Virus record (IMG/VR): IMGVR_UViG_3300036791_000666
Location: 1-40,988 of that record
Length of the DNA stretch: 40,988 nucleotides
Strand: one strand, 5' to 3'
Source: a virus
This document shows, piece by piece, positions 16,655 through 23,556 of the stretch. The translations under genes were made by a program, and so were the position numbers. Positions within the stretch are counted from its first letter, which is position 1, and each line of letters opens with the position of its first letter. The notes under the pieces were generated by a model that was given only the letters and a program-made list of their open reading frames with translations, made no database searches and was not told where the DNA came from.

Positions 16655-17004
16655 CGAACTTCGACCATATCGGGTACGCCGGATTTTTTTCCGTGATCCC
16701 CCCCTTGTGCGTTCCTTCAACCGAAAAAAAAGAAGAAGGAAAGAAGAGAACACGAACTCACCAGTAACCAGACTTACTCAACAGTCCGGGTTCACGTCGG
16801 GGAGGAAAAAATCCGGTGAAATCCTGATTCCCCTCTACTGGCTGAGCGGGATCTCACCGCCCTACGTCTCTGCATTCCACAACTTACGTGGCCCAGGTTC
16901 AAGGTCACTCAGCTTTGTATCGCGCCAGTGACTCAGCGCATCAGCTGAAGAGGTCTCCGAAGAGCTTCAGCCTGTACGGACAAAAACGGACGCGGCAAAG
17001 ACAA
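16655..17004. other. 350-base gap upstream of the receptor-binding block
   Basis: No gene is supported here. It contains a perfect seven-pair hairpin (GCTGAAG 16944-16950 with CTTCAGC 16965-16971), A/T-runs at 16683-16735, and a half-operator-like TGTACGGACA at 16973-16982. On the minus strand TTGAAC, 17 bases, TGGAAT (about 16901 to 16873) is a weak promoter candidate for the genes below. I see no tRNA. Confidence 0.4.
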
Positions 17005-17277
17005 TCACCACTCCCACCGCGCTTGCTCTAACTCTGCCTGCTGGTCAATCCGACTGAGCCGATCCCATCGCCGCCGTCGCACCCGGACCCACCGCTGCGT
17101 TCCCCCTAACCCGTAGAGGTCCAGCGGCCACTCCTCAACCCCTCGCTCCACCCATTGCTCAGGTACCTCAACCAGATGCCCGTCCCCCACATCCACCGTG
17201 AACACATTCCCTCGACCCGCTACCGTGATCCGCGTCTCCTCCAACCGATCCTGGTCACCAAACACGGGAAGCTCCAC
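17005..17277 (-). CDS. Hypothetical protein, 90 residues
   Basis: The protein starts MELPVFGDQDRLEETRITVA, shortly after the putative small terminase stop. The first half is strand-like (RITVAGRGNVFTVDVGDGHL) and the second half Trp- and Arg-rich (RWVRVRRRRWDRLSRIDQQA), ending in an acidic helix. It is probably a small nucleic-acid or virion-associated protein. No family is recognised. Confidence 0.55.
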   Translation of the reverse strand: MELPVFGDQDRLEETRITVAGRGNVFTVDVGDGHLVEVPEQWVERGVEEWPLDLYGLGGTQRWVRVRRRRWDRLSRIDQQAELEQARWEW

Positions 17278-17278
17278 C

Positions 17279-17815
17279 TTACGTTTCAGGAGGGAAAATT
17301 CCAGGCGGCTTAGCCGGACGCGGCGCCGGGTCCCTCTCGGGTGTTGCGGCCCCGGCCTTCCCCGCGTGGGACGGTCCTTGTGACGTATCAGTTACGTTGG
17401 CGTCGATTACGACGGATTCATTAGCAATTTCGCGTACATAATCGTTCTCAGATGACGATGGGAGACCCGGCACGCCTGGAGCACCGGCAAAGATGATCGC
17501 GATCGAAGTCTGGCCCTGGAGCTGTACCGGCTCAATCGCCCGGCTGTGCAGCAGGAGGTCCTTCGCCGGACGATGATCGCCTTTCATCGAGGCGATCGGT
17601 ATGGCTTCCATCCAGGCAGCAACAGCGTCCGGCCCGAGCGCCTCCAGCATTGCCTTCGGTGGCGTCTCCAGGAGTTTGACCGTCCGCCGGACCGACGACT
17701 CCGGCATACGTAACAGTCGAGCCAGCTCAGTTGGCGTCAGCTCAGGATGAGACTTTCTCGCGTTCAGGACCGCAATACGGCGCAGCAGCAGATCAGGCGA
17801 TAACGCAGCACCCAT
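17279..17815 (-). CDS. Putative terminase small subunit with N-terminal helix-turn-helix
   Basis: The ATG at 17815 (MGAALSPDLLLRRIAVLNAR) gives 178 residues. Residues 20-50 form a helix-turn-helix (LTPTELARLLRMPESSVRRT). A helical region follows, with KGDHRPAKDLLLHSRAIEPV, a signature seen in small terminases of several phages. It continues to a short strand (TSIAIIFAGAPGVPG) and a Pro-rich tail. Small terminases recognise the pac or cos site and load the large subunit. It is the first gene of the late operon, though distant from terL. An HTH regulator is the alternative. Confidence 0.55.
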   Translation of the reverse strand: MGAALSPDLLLRRIAVLNARKSHPELTPTELARLLRMPESSVRRTVKLLETPPKAMLEALGPDAVAAWMEAIPIASMKGDHRPAKDLLLHSRAIEPVQLQGQTSIAIIFAGAPGVPGLPSSSENDYVREIANESVVIDANVTDTSQGPSHAGKAGAATPERDPAPRPAKPPGIFPPET

Positions 17816-17920
17816 ACGACGCGGGCAGCATAGCGCGCCATCGAATCCCGACCGGTCACCAGGTCGGACAGGTCCGTACACTCAGAGAGCACCCGTCACC
17901 AGGAGCCATGCACTTTCCTC

Positions 17921-17950
17921 TTGACAGCCCTTACACCCCTGACATCTAAT
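17921..17950 (+). promoter_or_regulatory. Sigma70-type promoter for the 18-22 kb operon
   Basis: A perfect -35 (TTGACA, 17921-17926) is separated by 18 bases from TCTAAT (17945-17950). Transcription would start near 17957, inside the operator that follows, so a bound regulator should block it. The leader to the first gene is about 180 bases. Confidence 0.65.
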
Positions 17951-17951
17951 C

Positions 17952-17971
17952 TGTACGGATGTATCCCTACA
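17952..17971. promoter_or_regulatory. Operator-like imperfect palindrome, left control region
   Basis: TGTACGGATGTATCCCTACA is an imperfect palindrome with half-site TGTA(C/G)GGAT. Its right half plus GG (TATCCCTACAGG, 17962-17973) recurs exactly at 28969-28980 in the lysogeny switch. It overlaps the expected start point of the promoter at 17921, so it is likely a repressor site. Confidence 0.6.
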
Positions 17972-18026
17972 GGCTGACAAATGGTTGTAAGGCTGACGAC
18001 TAGCGGATTTTCCTTTGTGGTCAATT

Positions 18027-18035
18027 TGTTAGAAT
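18027..18035 (+). promoter_or_regulatory. Possible second promoter (extended -10)
   Basis: TGTTAGAAT has the TGn extension and a near-consensus -10 (TAGAAT, 18030-18035), but no good -35. It lies beyond the operator and might give operator-independent transcription. Confidence 0.3.
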
Positions 18036-18135
18036 GCTAGAGATTCTCGTAAGATGCCACGGCATACGGCGTGCTACAGAGCAACATGGACCCGGCATGA
18101 TGTCGGGACACCAAGGAACCTGGAGAGGTAACCAG

Positions 18136-18342
18136 ATGTGCAAGAAGCACCAGCTCACCAACGAAGAGTTAACCGCGCTGCTCGATTACGCCACCCGGCA
18201 CGGACGCAATTGGAAGCAGTCGCTTCGCGAGGCCTGGATGGATGCCAGCGAACCCGGCATTCTGCAGCAGCTGCGCAATGCCAGCTATTTTGGCCCGCGC
18301 GGCTTGATCAACTTCGCCGTCGTGCCCAAGGTGAAACGCTAA
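18136..18342 (+). CDS. Small helical protein, 68 residues
   Basis: The ATG at 18136 follows GGAACCTGGAGAGGTAACC, the leader shared by genes in this operon, and is preferred over the longer frame from 18034. The protein (MCKKHQLTNEELTALLDYAT) is mostly helical, with a GRNWKQSLREAWM segment and a LRNASYFGPRGL turn. Its function is unknown. It is first in the operon and overlaps the next gene by one base (TAATG). Confidence 0.7.
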   Translation: MCKKHQLTNEELTALLDYATRHGRNWKQSLREAWMDASEPGILQQLRNASYFGPRGLINFAVVPKVKR

Positions 18343-18686
18343 TGGACGCCCAGACCTTGAAGCGGATCGGCCAGGAGAAAACGATCGTCCGGAAAACGAT
18401 CGCGGCGCTGCAGAATGCCGGGTATCTGTTGAACGTGAACAACGGAGGAGAAGAGAACGAGCTGGCGTACCCGACTGACGGCTATTTCGCAGTCGTTGAC
18501 GCCATGATGCAAGCCGATGACGATCGCCTGTACGTCTACACGAAGGAATCCGCCTTGCGCAATCAGGCGATCGGCTGGATCTGGTTTGTCTACGGTAACG
18601 ACGGCTGGGACGTAGTGTGCGACCACACGACGAACCTGGATCACATCATGGACCCGATCGCGGCCTACACCGATAGCTTGCAGTAG
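18342..18686 (+). CDS. Hypothetical protein, 114 residues
   Basis: It begins at TAATG with the stop of the previous gene. The sequence has a helical start (MDAQTLKRIGQEKTIVRKTI), an acidic loop (NNGGEENELAYPTDG), and a strand-rich centre (WIWFVYGNDGWDVVCDHTTN). This looks like a small alpha/beta domain. No family is recognised. Two hairpins follow its stop. Confidence 0.65.
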   Translation: MDAQTLKRIGQEKTIVRKTIAALQNAGYLLNVNNGGEENELAYPTDGYFAVVDAMMQADDDRLYVYTKESALRNQAIGWIWFVYGNDGWDVVCDHTTNLDHIMDPIAAYTDSLQ

Positions 18687-18699
18687 CGACACGTGCATA

Positions 18700-18745
18700 G
18701 GGCTGGAACCGCTCCAGCCCCTTGCAGGTTTCACTACCTGAAACC
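18700..18745 (+). promoter_or_regulatory. Tandem hairpins in the leader of the gene at 18772
   Basis: Hairpin one pairs GGGCTGGA (18700-18707) with TCCAGCCC (18713-18720). Hairpin two pairs GGTTTCA (18727-18733) with TGAAACC (18739-18745) around the loop CTACC. AGGAACC follows directly, then the ribosome site. The same arrangement recurs at three other leaders of this operon. Confidence 0.6.
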
Positions 18746-18771
18746 AGGAACCGCCAGAGGAGGCGGTAACC

Positions 18772-18966
18772 ATGACCAAGAAGGACTACATCAAATTCGC
18801 CGCCGTACTCGCCGACCAGAAGCCGGACGCCGCCGACCTGCAGTCAGACGCCTATCAGGCGCAGCGCGATCAGTGGATGCAAACGACCGAAGCGATCGCG
18901 GATATCTTCGCCAGCGAAAACGGCCGTTTCGATCGCGAGCGCTTTTATCGCGCGTGCGGCCTGTAA
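18772..18966 (+). CDS. Small phage/mobile-element family protein, 64 residues
   Basis: The sequence MTKKDYIKFAAVLADQKPDA, then IADIFASENGRFDRERFYRACGL, matches the pattern of a small helical protein often found in phages and mobile elements, ending in FDRxRFxxACG. It is preceded by GAGGAGGCGGTAACC. Its function is unknown. Confidence 0.7.
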   Translation: MTKKDYIKFAAVLADQKPDAADLQSDAYQAQRDQWMQTTEAIADIFASENGRFDRERFYRACGL

Positions 18967-18994
18967 CCCCTGGAACCTGGAGAGGTAACCACAC

Positions 18995-19300
18995 ATGAGA
19001 AACTGCCGACCGAATTACGAAGAGGACGATCAGACCTGGAGCGCCGACGCCTACACCGTACGCGGCCACGGAGGCGTCGCCTGGAGAGTGTACGGCTGGG
19101 AGACCGAACCCGACGAGGATACCGAGTGGAGCGGATGCGAGAACCGCACCGGCATGGTGATCTGCGTCATGGTCGGAGACGATCAGCGCTTCACCTTTGA
19201 CCCGGAGGACATCACGCCGATCGATGAGGACACGTACTGCGCCTGCTGTGGGCAAATCGGCTGCAGCTGGGACGGACGCGATCGCAGCGACAGCGAGTAG
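18995..19300 (+). CDS. Acidic protein with C-terminal CxxC motif, 101 residues
   Basis: The ATG follows TGGAACCTGGAGAGGTAACC by four bases. The protein is acidic with many Trp and Asp residues, a strand-rich centre (GGVAWRVYGWE), and a terminal CACCGQIGC cluster that may bind zinc. No known family is recognised. It lies between two hairpin-bearing leaders. Confidence 0.6.
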   Translation: MRNCRPNYEEDDQTWSADAYTVRGHGGVAWRVYGWETEPDEDTEWSGCENRTGMVICVMVGDDQRFTFDPEDITPIDEDTYCACCGQIGCSWDGRDRSDSE

Positions 19301-19313
19301 GTACCGGACGCGG

Positions 19314-19365
19314 CAGTCGCTCAGGTGTCAGGCTTGAGCGACTGACGAGTCTTATACCAAGACTC
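19314..19365 (+). promoter_or_regulatory. Tandem hairpins in the leader of the gene at 19387
   Basis: A perfect ten-pair stem (CAGTCGCTCA 19314-19323 with TGAGCGACTG 19335-19344) is followed by a perfect seven-pair stem (GAGTCTT 19347-19353 with AAGACTC 19359-19365) around the loop ATACC. AGGAACCTGGAGAGGTAACC comes next. Confidence 0.65.
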
Positions 19366-19386
19366 AGGAACCTGGAGAGGTAACCC

Positions 19387-19863
19387 ATGACCCCATTGAC
19401 CAAGACCGACATCATCGCCATGAGAACCGCCGAGCGCGCCTACATTCACATCGACAGCGACAAGAGCACGATCACCTTCTGTAAGCGCTTGCCGCGCGTG
19501 AAGAGCGTCTTTAAGACCGACGACGACAATCGCGATCGGGAGGCGTCGTACGTCCTGGAGGTCGGCGCCTGGATTGGCCAGGACGAGCGCGCGTTTTTTT
19601 CGTGCTGGCGCACCGGGGCGTGGCAGGCGATCGCGCGCATCGTCCGACCAGGAGACACCTTCACGCTCCGCGCGTACCCGAACAATAACCAGTACCTGGA
19701 GCATGCGGGACTCTTCTACGACGAGTGTGTGCTGACGATCAGCCGCATCGACCAGAAAGGACACCGCCGATCGATTGTCGAGGATCTGCTAGTCGGTACG
19801 TCCACCTGCCCGGATAACAGCGCGCGCGCCATTCAGAAGAAGCAGTACACGATCAGCGCCTAG
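19387..19863 (+). CDS. Hypothetical protein, 158 residues
   Basis: The protein begins MTPLTKTDIIAMRTAERAYI and is rich in beta-strand segments: YVLEVGAWIGQDERAFFSCW, DTFTLRAYPNNNQYLEHAGL and ECVLTISRI. It ends in a basic tail. It looks like a compact beta domain. The start is fixed by the leader with GGAGAGGTAACCC. I do not recognise a family. Confidence 0.65.
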   Translation: MTPLTKTDIIAMRTAERAYIHIDSDKSTITFCKRLPRVKSVFKTDDDNRDREASYVLEVGAWIGQDERAFFSCWRTGAWQAIARIVRPGDTFTLRAYPNNNQYLEHAGLFYDECVLTISRIDQKGHRRSIVEDLLVGTSTCPDNSARAIQKKQYTISA

Positions 19864-19877
19864 TGTGCGTCGCGCGG

Positions 19878-19926
19878 AGGGCTGCAGAGGGCTGCAGCCT
19901 TTCGCGGGAACCCATACCGGGAACCC
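19878..19926 (+). promoter_or_regulatory. Tandem hairpins in the leader of the gene at 19949
   Basis: AGGGCTGCA (19878-19886) pairs with TGCAGCCTT (19893-19901), one wobble. The second hairpin is GGG-AA-CCC, loop ATACC, GGG-AA-CCC (19906-19926), with an AA/AA internal loop. AGGAACT and GGAGGAG follow. Confidence 0.55.
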
Positions 19927-19948
19927 AGGAACTCCAGGAGGAGTAACC

Positions 19949-20290
19949 ATGTTCAGAACCATCAGCGCGAAGTATCCCGGCATTTGCCGACGCTGCAACG
20001 GATCGATCTCTGTCGGCGACAAAATGCGGTACGGCGGACCCGGACGCCTGTACCATCTCGCGAAGGATTGCCCGGCGAGCAGTGAGCAGAGCAGCAGCAG
20101 CGACACGCGCGCGGACATCGCCGCCGCCGACCTGGATCACTTGGACGACAGCACCGCCGCCGCCGTCTACAGCAGCAGCCGACGCGATCGGTACGGCTCA
20201 CGGTACACACGCTTCAGCAGCGGTGCCGAGTCGTACACCAACGCGCGCGGCCGATGCGAGGACGCGCCGTGCTGTGGGTGCTGCTCATGA
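19949..20290 (+). CDS. Zinc-finger-like protein, 113 residues
   Basis: The ATG follows AGGAGGAGTAACC. The N-terminal 40 residues look like a treble-clef or PARP-type zinc site: ISAKYPGICRRCNGSISVGD, then YHLAKDC. A Ser/Asp-rich linker follows, then a Cys-rich end (CEDAPCCGCCS). Proteins of this pattern occur in phages and are presumed to bind zinc. Its stop overlaps the next start (ATGA). Confidence 0.65.
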   Translation: MFRTISAKYPGICRRCNGSISVGDKMRYGGPGRLYHLAKDCPASSEQSSSSDTRADIAAADLDHLDDSTAAAVYSSSRRDRYGSRYTRFSSGAESYTNARGRCEDAPCCGCCS

Positions 20291-20508
20291 TCCCCGGAGG
20301 CGATCGCTATCTCATCGTCGCGGCCTACTATCTGGTCGCGTCCGAACATCACAGCGGCCAATGGTCGAAAGGGTACGCGAAGCTGTCGCAGTGTTGCCGG
20401 ATGCAATTCCGGCCCGGACTCGGCAACCTGAGAGACGACGAACAAGTACGCGAACACGCCGCCGCACTCCTGTGGAAACGCCGCCGCGAAATTAGAAGGA
20501 GCTGGTAA
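20287..20508 (+). CDS. Hypothetical protein, 73 residues
   Basis: The ATG at 20287 overlaps the preceding stop (ATGA); a GTG at 20254 in frame is the alternative. The product starts MIPGGDRYLIVAAYYLVASE. It has a helical, moderately hydrophobic N-terminal half and a basic C-terminal helix (AALLWKRRREIRRSW). No family is recognised. Confidence 0.55.
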   Translation: MIPGGDRYLIVAAYYLVASEHHSGQWSKGYAKLSQCCRMQFRPGLGNLRDDEQVREHAAALLWKRRREIRRSW

Positions 20509-20512
20509 CCGT

Positions 20513-20695
20513 ATGGAATTCACGATGACGATCACCGCCGACAATGCCGCCTTCGGAGACAGCGACGCCGAGTGCTGTGCCGAGCTGGCCAGGATCCTCC
20601 GGGAGACGGCCGACAAGCTGGAGTTAGGCCAGGACACTGGCCGACTCCGCGACTACAACGGCAACACCGTAGGCCGCTACTCCGTCGAATCGTAG
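20513..20695 (+). CDS. Small conserved phage-type protein, 60 residues
   Basis: It is preceded by AGAAGGAGCTGGTAACC. The protein has a helix (ECCAELARILRETADKLELG) and the ending LRDYNGNTVGRYSVES. This pattern is familiar from small proteins in phages and integrative elements. Its role is unknown. Confidence 0.7.
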   Translation: MEFTMTITADNAAFGDSDAECCAELARILRETADKLELGQDTGRLRDYNGNTVGRYSVES

Positions 20696-20705
20696 TATGC
20701 GCATC

Positions 20706-20734
20706 AGCCCGGAGGCGGTCAGCGCTTCCGGGCT
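20706..20734 (+). terminator. Intrinsic terminator within the plus operon
   Basis: AGCCCGGA (20706-20713) pairs with TCCGGGCT (20727-20734), with a further GCG/CGC inside, and TTTT ends the stem (20734-20737). A weaker second hairpin (20740-20759) and AGGAACC follow, so this element is also the fourth copy of the tandem-hairpin leader. Confidence 0.6.
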
Positions 20735-20788
20735 TTTGTGGATGCTACGAACGGCATTCAACCAGGAACCCACAGGAGGGTACCCACG

Positions 20789-21262
20789 ATGACACGCAAA
20801 GAAGCGATCCGACAGACGCATCAGGCCGACGTACTGCGCGGTCTCGGCTTCACCGCCGACGAGGCGGAACAGCTGCGCCGCATCTCGATCCGCTTGCACC
20901 ACTGGCACGAACGGGAGTGTGGTGACGGCCATGGCTGTATCGAACGCGACGAGACCACAAACAAAACGTACTGGCTCAATGCCATGACCAGCCGGAGATA
21001 TCCGATCCGCGACCTGGAGACAGGTGCGCGCACGCGACTGGCGCGAATCATTACCGCGCGTAATCAGCGGGCAGTGAGTGCCGCACCGAAACCCGACACC
21101 AGTGCCGCCTACGCGGATGCTGTCACCGCCGCGTACGTGAACGTCGCCGCGTTTGTGCAGACCGATCCGCGCGGTGCTGCACTCTACATCCTCCGGCCCG
21201 GTGATGTGCCGACCGGTGCCGACCCGTCCGCGTACTACAACCGTGGGATCTGCGTTTACTGA
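20789..21262 (+). CDS. Conserved phage/mobile-element protein, 157 residues
   Basis: The ATG at 20789 follows ACAGGAGGGTACCCACG. The protein shows LRGLGFTADEAEQLRRISIR, then LHHWHERECGDG, and a C-terminal AAFVQTDPRGAALYILRPGD with YYNRGICVY at the end. I recognise this pattern from an uncharacterised family carried by phages and genomic islands. The His/Glu/Cys cluster might bind a metal. No function is established. Confidence 0.75.
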   Translation: MTRKEAIRQTHQADVLRGLGFTADEAEQLRRISIRLHHWHERECGDGHGCIERDETTNKTYWLNAMTSRRYPIRDLETGARTRLARIITARNQRAVSAAPKPDTSAAYADAVTAAYVNVAAFVQTDPRGAALYILRPGDVPTGADPSAYYNRGICVY

Positions 21263-21271
21263 GGTGAAGCT

Positions 21272-21472
21272 ATGAGCGCCTGGAAGAACATCAACCCGTA
21301 CCTGCCGAAATTCTGGCTGAAGAACATCCCCGAACAGGTGTGGGAGGACGCCAAGGCGAGAGCGATCGCCGAGTCCCACGACGGTAACCCCCGCATGAAC
21401 GCACTACTGATACACTTGTTGCGCGGATATGTCCGTTACGGACGACCCGCGCTGCCACCGGAGGAGCGATGA
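21272..21472 (+). CDS. Ribbon-helix-helix-like DNA-binding protein, 66 residues
   Basis: The protein has a strand-like start (KFWLKNIPEQVWEDAKARAI) and a second helix (NALLIHLLRGYVRYG). This fits a ribbon-helix-helix repressor, with the strand FWLKNIP in place of the usual DNA-reading ribbon. It may regulate its own operon. The stop overlaps the next gene start by ATGA. Confidence 0.55.
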   Translation: MSAWKNINPYLPKFWLKNIPEQVWEDAKARAIAESHDGNPRMNALLIHLLRGYVRYGRPALPPEER

Positions 21473-21690
21473 CGAACCCACTGGGAGAGATGTTCGCCGG
21501 ACTGCAACAGTCCGCTGCGGGACTGGAACAAGCAACGGAAGGCATCATCCATGCGAACGAAGGACTGCAGCACGCCCTGAAAGCCGCCATCCAGGCACAG
21601 ACCGAGTACGAGGACCTGCGCACGACCGTGCATCGTCTCGAAAATCTCGTCCTGGATCTGATCCATCGACTCCCGCCGACCAACCCGTGA
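21469..21690 (+). CDS. Small coiled-coil protein, 73 residues
   Basis: It is almost wholly helical (MFAGLQQSAAGLEQATEGII, then TVHRLENLVLDLIHRLPP), with heptad-like Leu/Ile/Val spacing. It starts in an ATGA overlap with the ribbon-helix-helix gene and precedes a membrane coiled-coil gene, so the two may interact. No enzymatic motif is seen. Confidence 0.6.
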   Translation: MTNPLGEMFAGLQQSAAGLEQATEGIIHANEGLQHALKAAIQAQTEYEDLRTTVHRLENLVLDLIHRLPPTNP

Positions 21691-21710
21691 CCGACTGGAA
21701 GGAGTAAATC

Positions 21711-21917
21711 ATGGCGCTACGCATGGGCGCGCTATACGATGCGCTGATTCTGGCGAAGGTGCCCGCCGCCGAAGCACAGCGCGCCGCTGAGGAAGTGGCG
21801 ACTTACGAACAGGGCATGAACACCATCAAAGCGGAATTTGCGATCGTGAAGTGGATGCTGGGGACCGTCCTGGTCGTCGTCCTGGCGATTCTGGGACGGC
21901 TGTTGTTCATTCACTGA
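21711..21917 (+). CDS. Membrane-anchored coiled-coil protein, 68 residues
   Basis: Residues 1-48 are helical and charged (VPAAEAQRAAEEVATYEQGM). A single C-terminal membrane segment follows (WMLGTVLVVVLAILGRLLFI). This resembles short coiled-coil proteins with a tail anchor found in phages and bacteria. A strong ribosome site (GAAGGAG) precedes the ATG. Confidence 0.65.
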   Translation: MALRMGALYDALILAKVPAAEAQRAAEEVATYEQGMNTIKAEFAIVKWMLGTVLVVVLAILGRLLFIH

Positions 21918-21927
21918 CACACCCGAC

Positions 21928-21959
21928 CGGACAGGTCCGCACCCGTCGCGGACCTGTCC
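21928..21959 (+). repeat. Perfect 12-base inverted repeat built from CGGACAGGTCCG
   Basis: GGACAGGTCCGC (21929-21940) and GCGGACCTGTCC (21948-21959) form a perfect 12-pair stem with a seven-base loop. No T-run follows, so it is not a classical terminator. Each arm carries the motif also seen at 17865-17876 and 30892-30902. Confidence 0.6.
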
Positions 21960-21988
21960 CCCCACCTGTGCTATTCTTCCCGCTGAAC

Positions 21989-22240
21989 ATGTCTCTGATT
22001 TTCGTGATCCAGAACGACGGCACCGGGTCCAACGAGTGCAGCAACTACGACTGGCGCGTCCTGGTCAACACGTACGAAATTGCCAGCGGCAACGTACGCG
22101 GCCACCGCCGGACTGACGGCTGGCAAGCGCTGATCAAGAAAGCGCTCGACTCCTGCCCATTCGAACCGCGTACGGTGTCGCGCCGCATCGCGCTGCAGAC
22201 GATGCGGCCCCTCTATTCCAACCCCGATCAGGCCCGGTAA
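21989..22240 (+). CDS. Hypothetical protein, 83 residues
   Basis: The ATG at 21989 is chosen because the longer open frame upstream crosses the inverted repeat. The protein (MSLIFVIQNDGTGSNECSNY) has a strand-like start with VLVNTYEIASGNVRGHRR and a helix (GWQALIKKAL). It is the last gene of the plus operon and overlaps the convergent tailspike gene tail-to-tail by 13 bases. The ribosome site is weak. Confidence 0.5.
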   Translation: MSLIFVIQNDGTGSNECSNYDWRVLVNTYEIASGNVRGHRRTDGWQALIKKALDSCPFEPRTVSRRIALQTMRPLYSNPDQAR

Positions 22241-23547
22241 GGCTCCCGGCCAGGAGCGGGCGGCAGGTGCTGCGCGCCCTGGTCCTGGTCGGTAATCGCA
22301 ATCACCGCGTCGGGCATGTACGCCTGCAGCGCCGCCAAGCCTGACCCGCCATCGTTGATCTTGTACGGGTATTCAGACGGCGCCCCCGTCACGTTGAAGT
22401 CTCGCAGCGTGAGTCCGACCGCTGGATCGACCACATAGACGATCGACTGCACACTTGGCCCTTGTGCCGTGAGACGTTCGATGGTGACGTGCTGCGGCGC
22501 ATGGTTCAGGAATACCACCCAGCCCGAGCCGCCATAGCTCGCCGGATTGATATCCTCGACACTGACATCCCGAATGACGACGTTCACCAGCGGCCCACTC
22601 GGATTCGTATCGTCGCGTCCGAGCAGCGAGATCCCCGCACCACCGGTGATGCAGCGGCAGCGTTCGATGAGCACACCGTCGATGCAGCTCCACGGCGCCG
22701 CGCCGTCCTGGTTGCGCGGCGTCAGCACGATCAGGTACCCGCTCTGTCCGCCCGAGGTGCCAGACCACTGCAGCACGCAATCAGTCATCACAAAGCCGAC
22801 GCAGCACTTGAGTTCCAGACTGGTTTTGACATCAAACTTCCCGTACCAGTCGGGGTTCTTCCCCAGGTGACAGCGCTCGACCGTGATCCGTGTGGGCATT
22901 CGCTCTGGGCTGGTACTGTCCGCGCCGCCAAACATCAGCGACTGCGCCGCACCGCCCAGGTACGAGTCCGTGATGAGCAGATCGCGCGTCCCGTCCCAGC
23001 CACAGATCGCCTGCCCGTCGCGCCCCGGCAAGCCGCAGTCATCGACGAACAGATTGACGTACACGCCGTCTTGTCCGTGCGCCAGGATGCCCCTATGCTG
23101 TCCATTGACGACATCGCCCAGGACCAGCAGCCGGTCCAGCTGTGTGCCGATGCCCAGGTCAGTGATCAGCGTGGCCTGCGGGTTGGTGTTGCGCACCGTC
23201 AGCCCGAGCAGCCGCGCACGATCCGATCCGCTCAGGGTGATCGTGGTGTCGCTGGTGTCGGTGATGGTGACCGGATTCCACGCGGGATCGCGTGTGCCGG
23301 TGGGAACGGGCACAGACGGCCGCAAGGTGACCGGCCGCGCCCCGATCGCGAGGTGCCCGGCATACACGCCCGGCTCAATCAGAATCGTCGCGTCTGCCGC
23401 CGCGTTATCGATAGCCGCTTGGATGGACTGACCCGGCGACACCGTAATCTGGCTGGGCGGCAGGGGCGTCAGCCCCGACTCCAGCACCGCTTCCGCTTCG
23501 TGGAGGAGATCGAGCACATGCAGAATTTGCGGATCGTGCAGGGACAT
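22228..23547 (-). CDS. Right-handed beta-helix tailspike or depolymerase-like protein
   Basis: This 439-residue protein has a pectin-lyase-type start at about residue 33 (ITVSPGQSIQAAIDNAAADA, then ILIEPGVYAGHLAI). Repeated beta-helix rungs follow (ITLSGSDRARLLGLTVRNTN, VYVNLFVDDCGL, DLLITDSYLGG, VVIRDVSVEDI). This is the fold of phage tailspikes that cleave surface polysaccharide, and of pectate lyases. Scattered Asp residues could be catalytic but I cannot assign them. It lies at the far end of the early operon, away from the other structural genes, after GAGGGGGTGTT. Confidence 0.7.
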   Translation of the reverse strand: MSLHDPQILHVLDLLHEAEAVLESGLTPLPPSQITVSPGQSIQAAIDNAAADATILIEPGVYAGHLAIGARPVTLRPSVPVPTGTRDPAWNPVTITDTSDTTITLSGSDRARLLGLTVRNTNPQATLITDLGIGTQLDRLLVLGDVVNGQHRGILAHGQDGVYVNLFVDDCGLPGRDGQAICGWDGTRDLLITDSYLGGAAQSLMFGGADSTSPERMPTRITVERCHLGKNPDWYGKFDVKTSLELKCCVGFVMTDCVLQWSGTSGGQSGYLIVLTPRNQDGAAPWSCIDGVLIERCRCITGGAGISLLGRDDTNPSGPLVNVVIRDVSVEDINPASYGGSGWVVFLNHAPQHVTIERLTAQGPSVQSIVYVVDPAVGLTLRDFNVTGAPSEYPYKINDGGSGLAALQAYMPDAVIAITDQDQGAQHLPPAPGREPYRA

Positions 23548-23556
23548 AACACCCCC

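Larger units (their letters stand above)
17816..18135. other. 320-base divergent control region and 5' leader
   Basis: The stretch holds a palindromic CGGACAGGTCCG at 17865-17876, a plus-strand promoter at 17921-17950, a 20-base operator at 17952-17971, a second extended -10 at 18027-18035, and two small hairpins (18054-18065; 18091-18107). These precede the ribosome site of the gene at 18136. The late minus-strand operon should also start here, but I find no strong minus promoter. Confidence 0.55.

Noticed and set aside
16770-16900. tRNA-like fragments (GTTCA and a D-arm-like CTCAGCCAGTAGAG on the minus strand)
   Set aside because: No seven-pair acceptor stem or proper T arm could be built around them.
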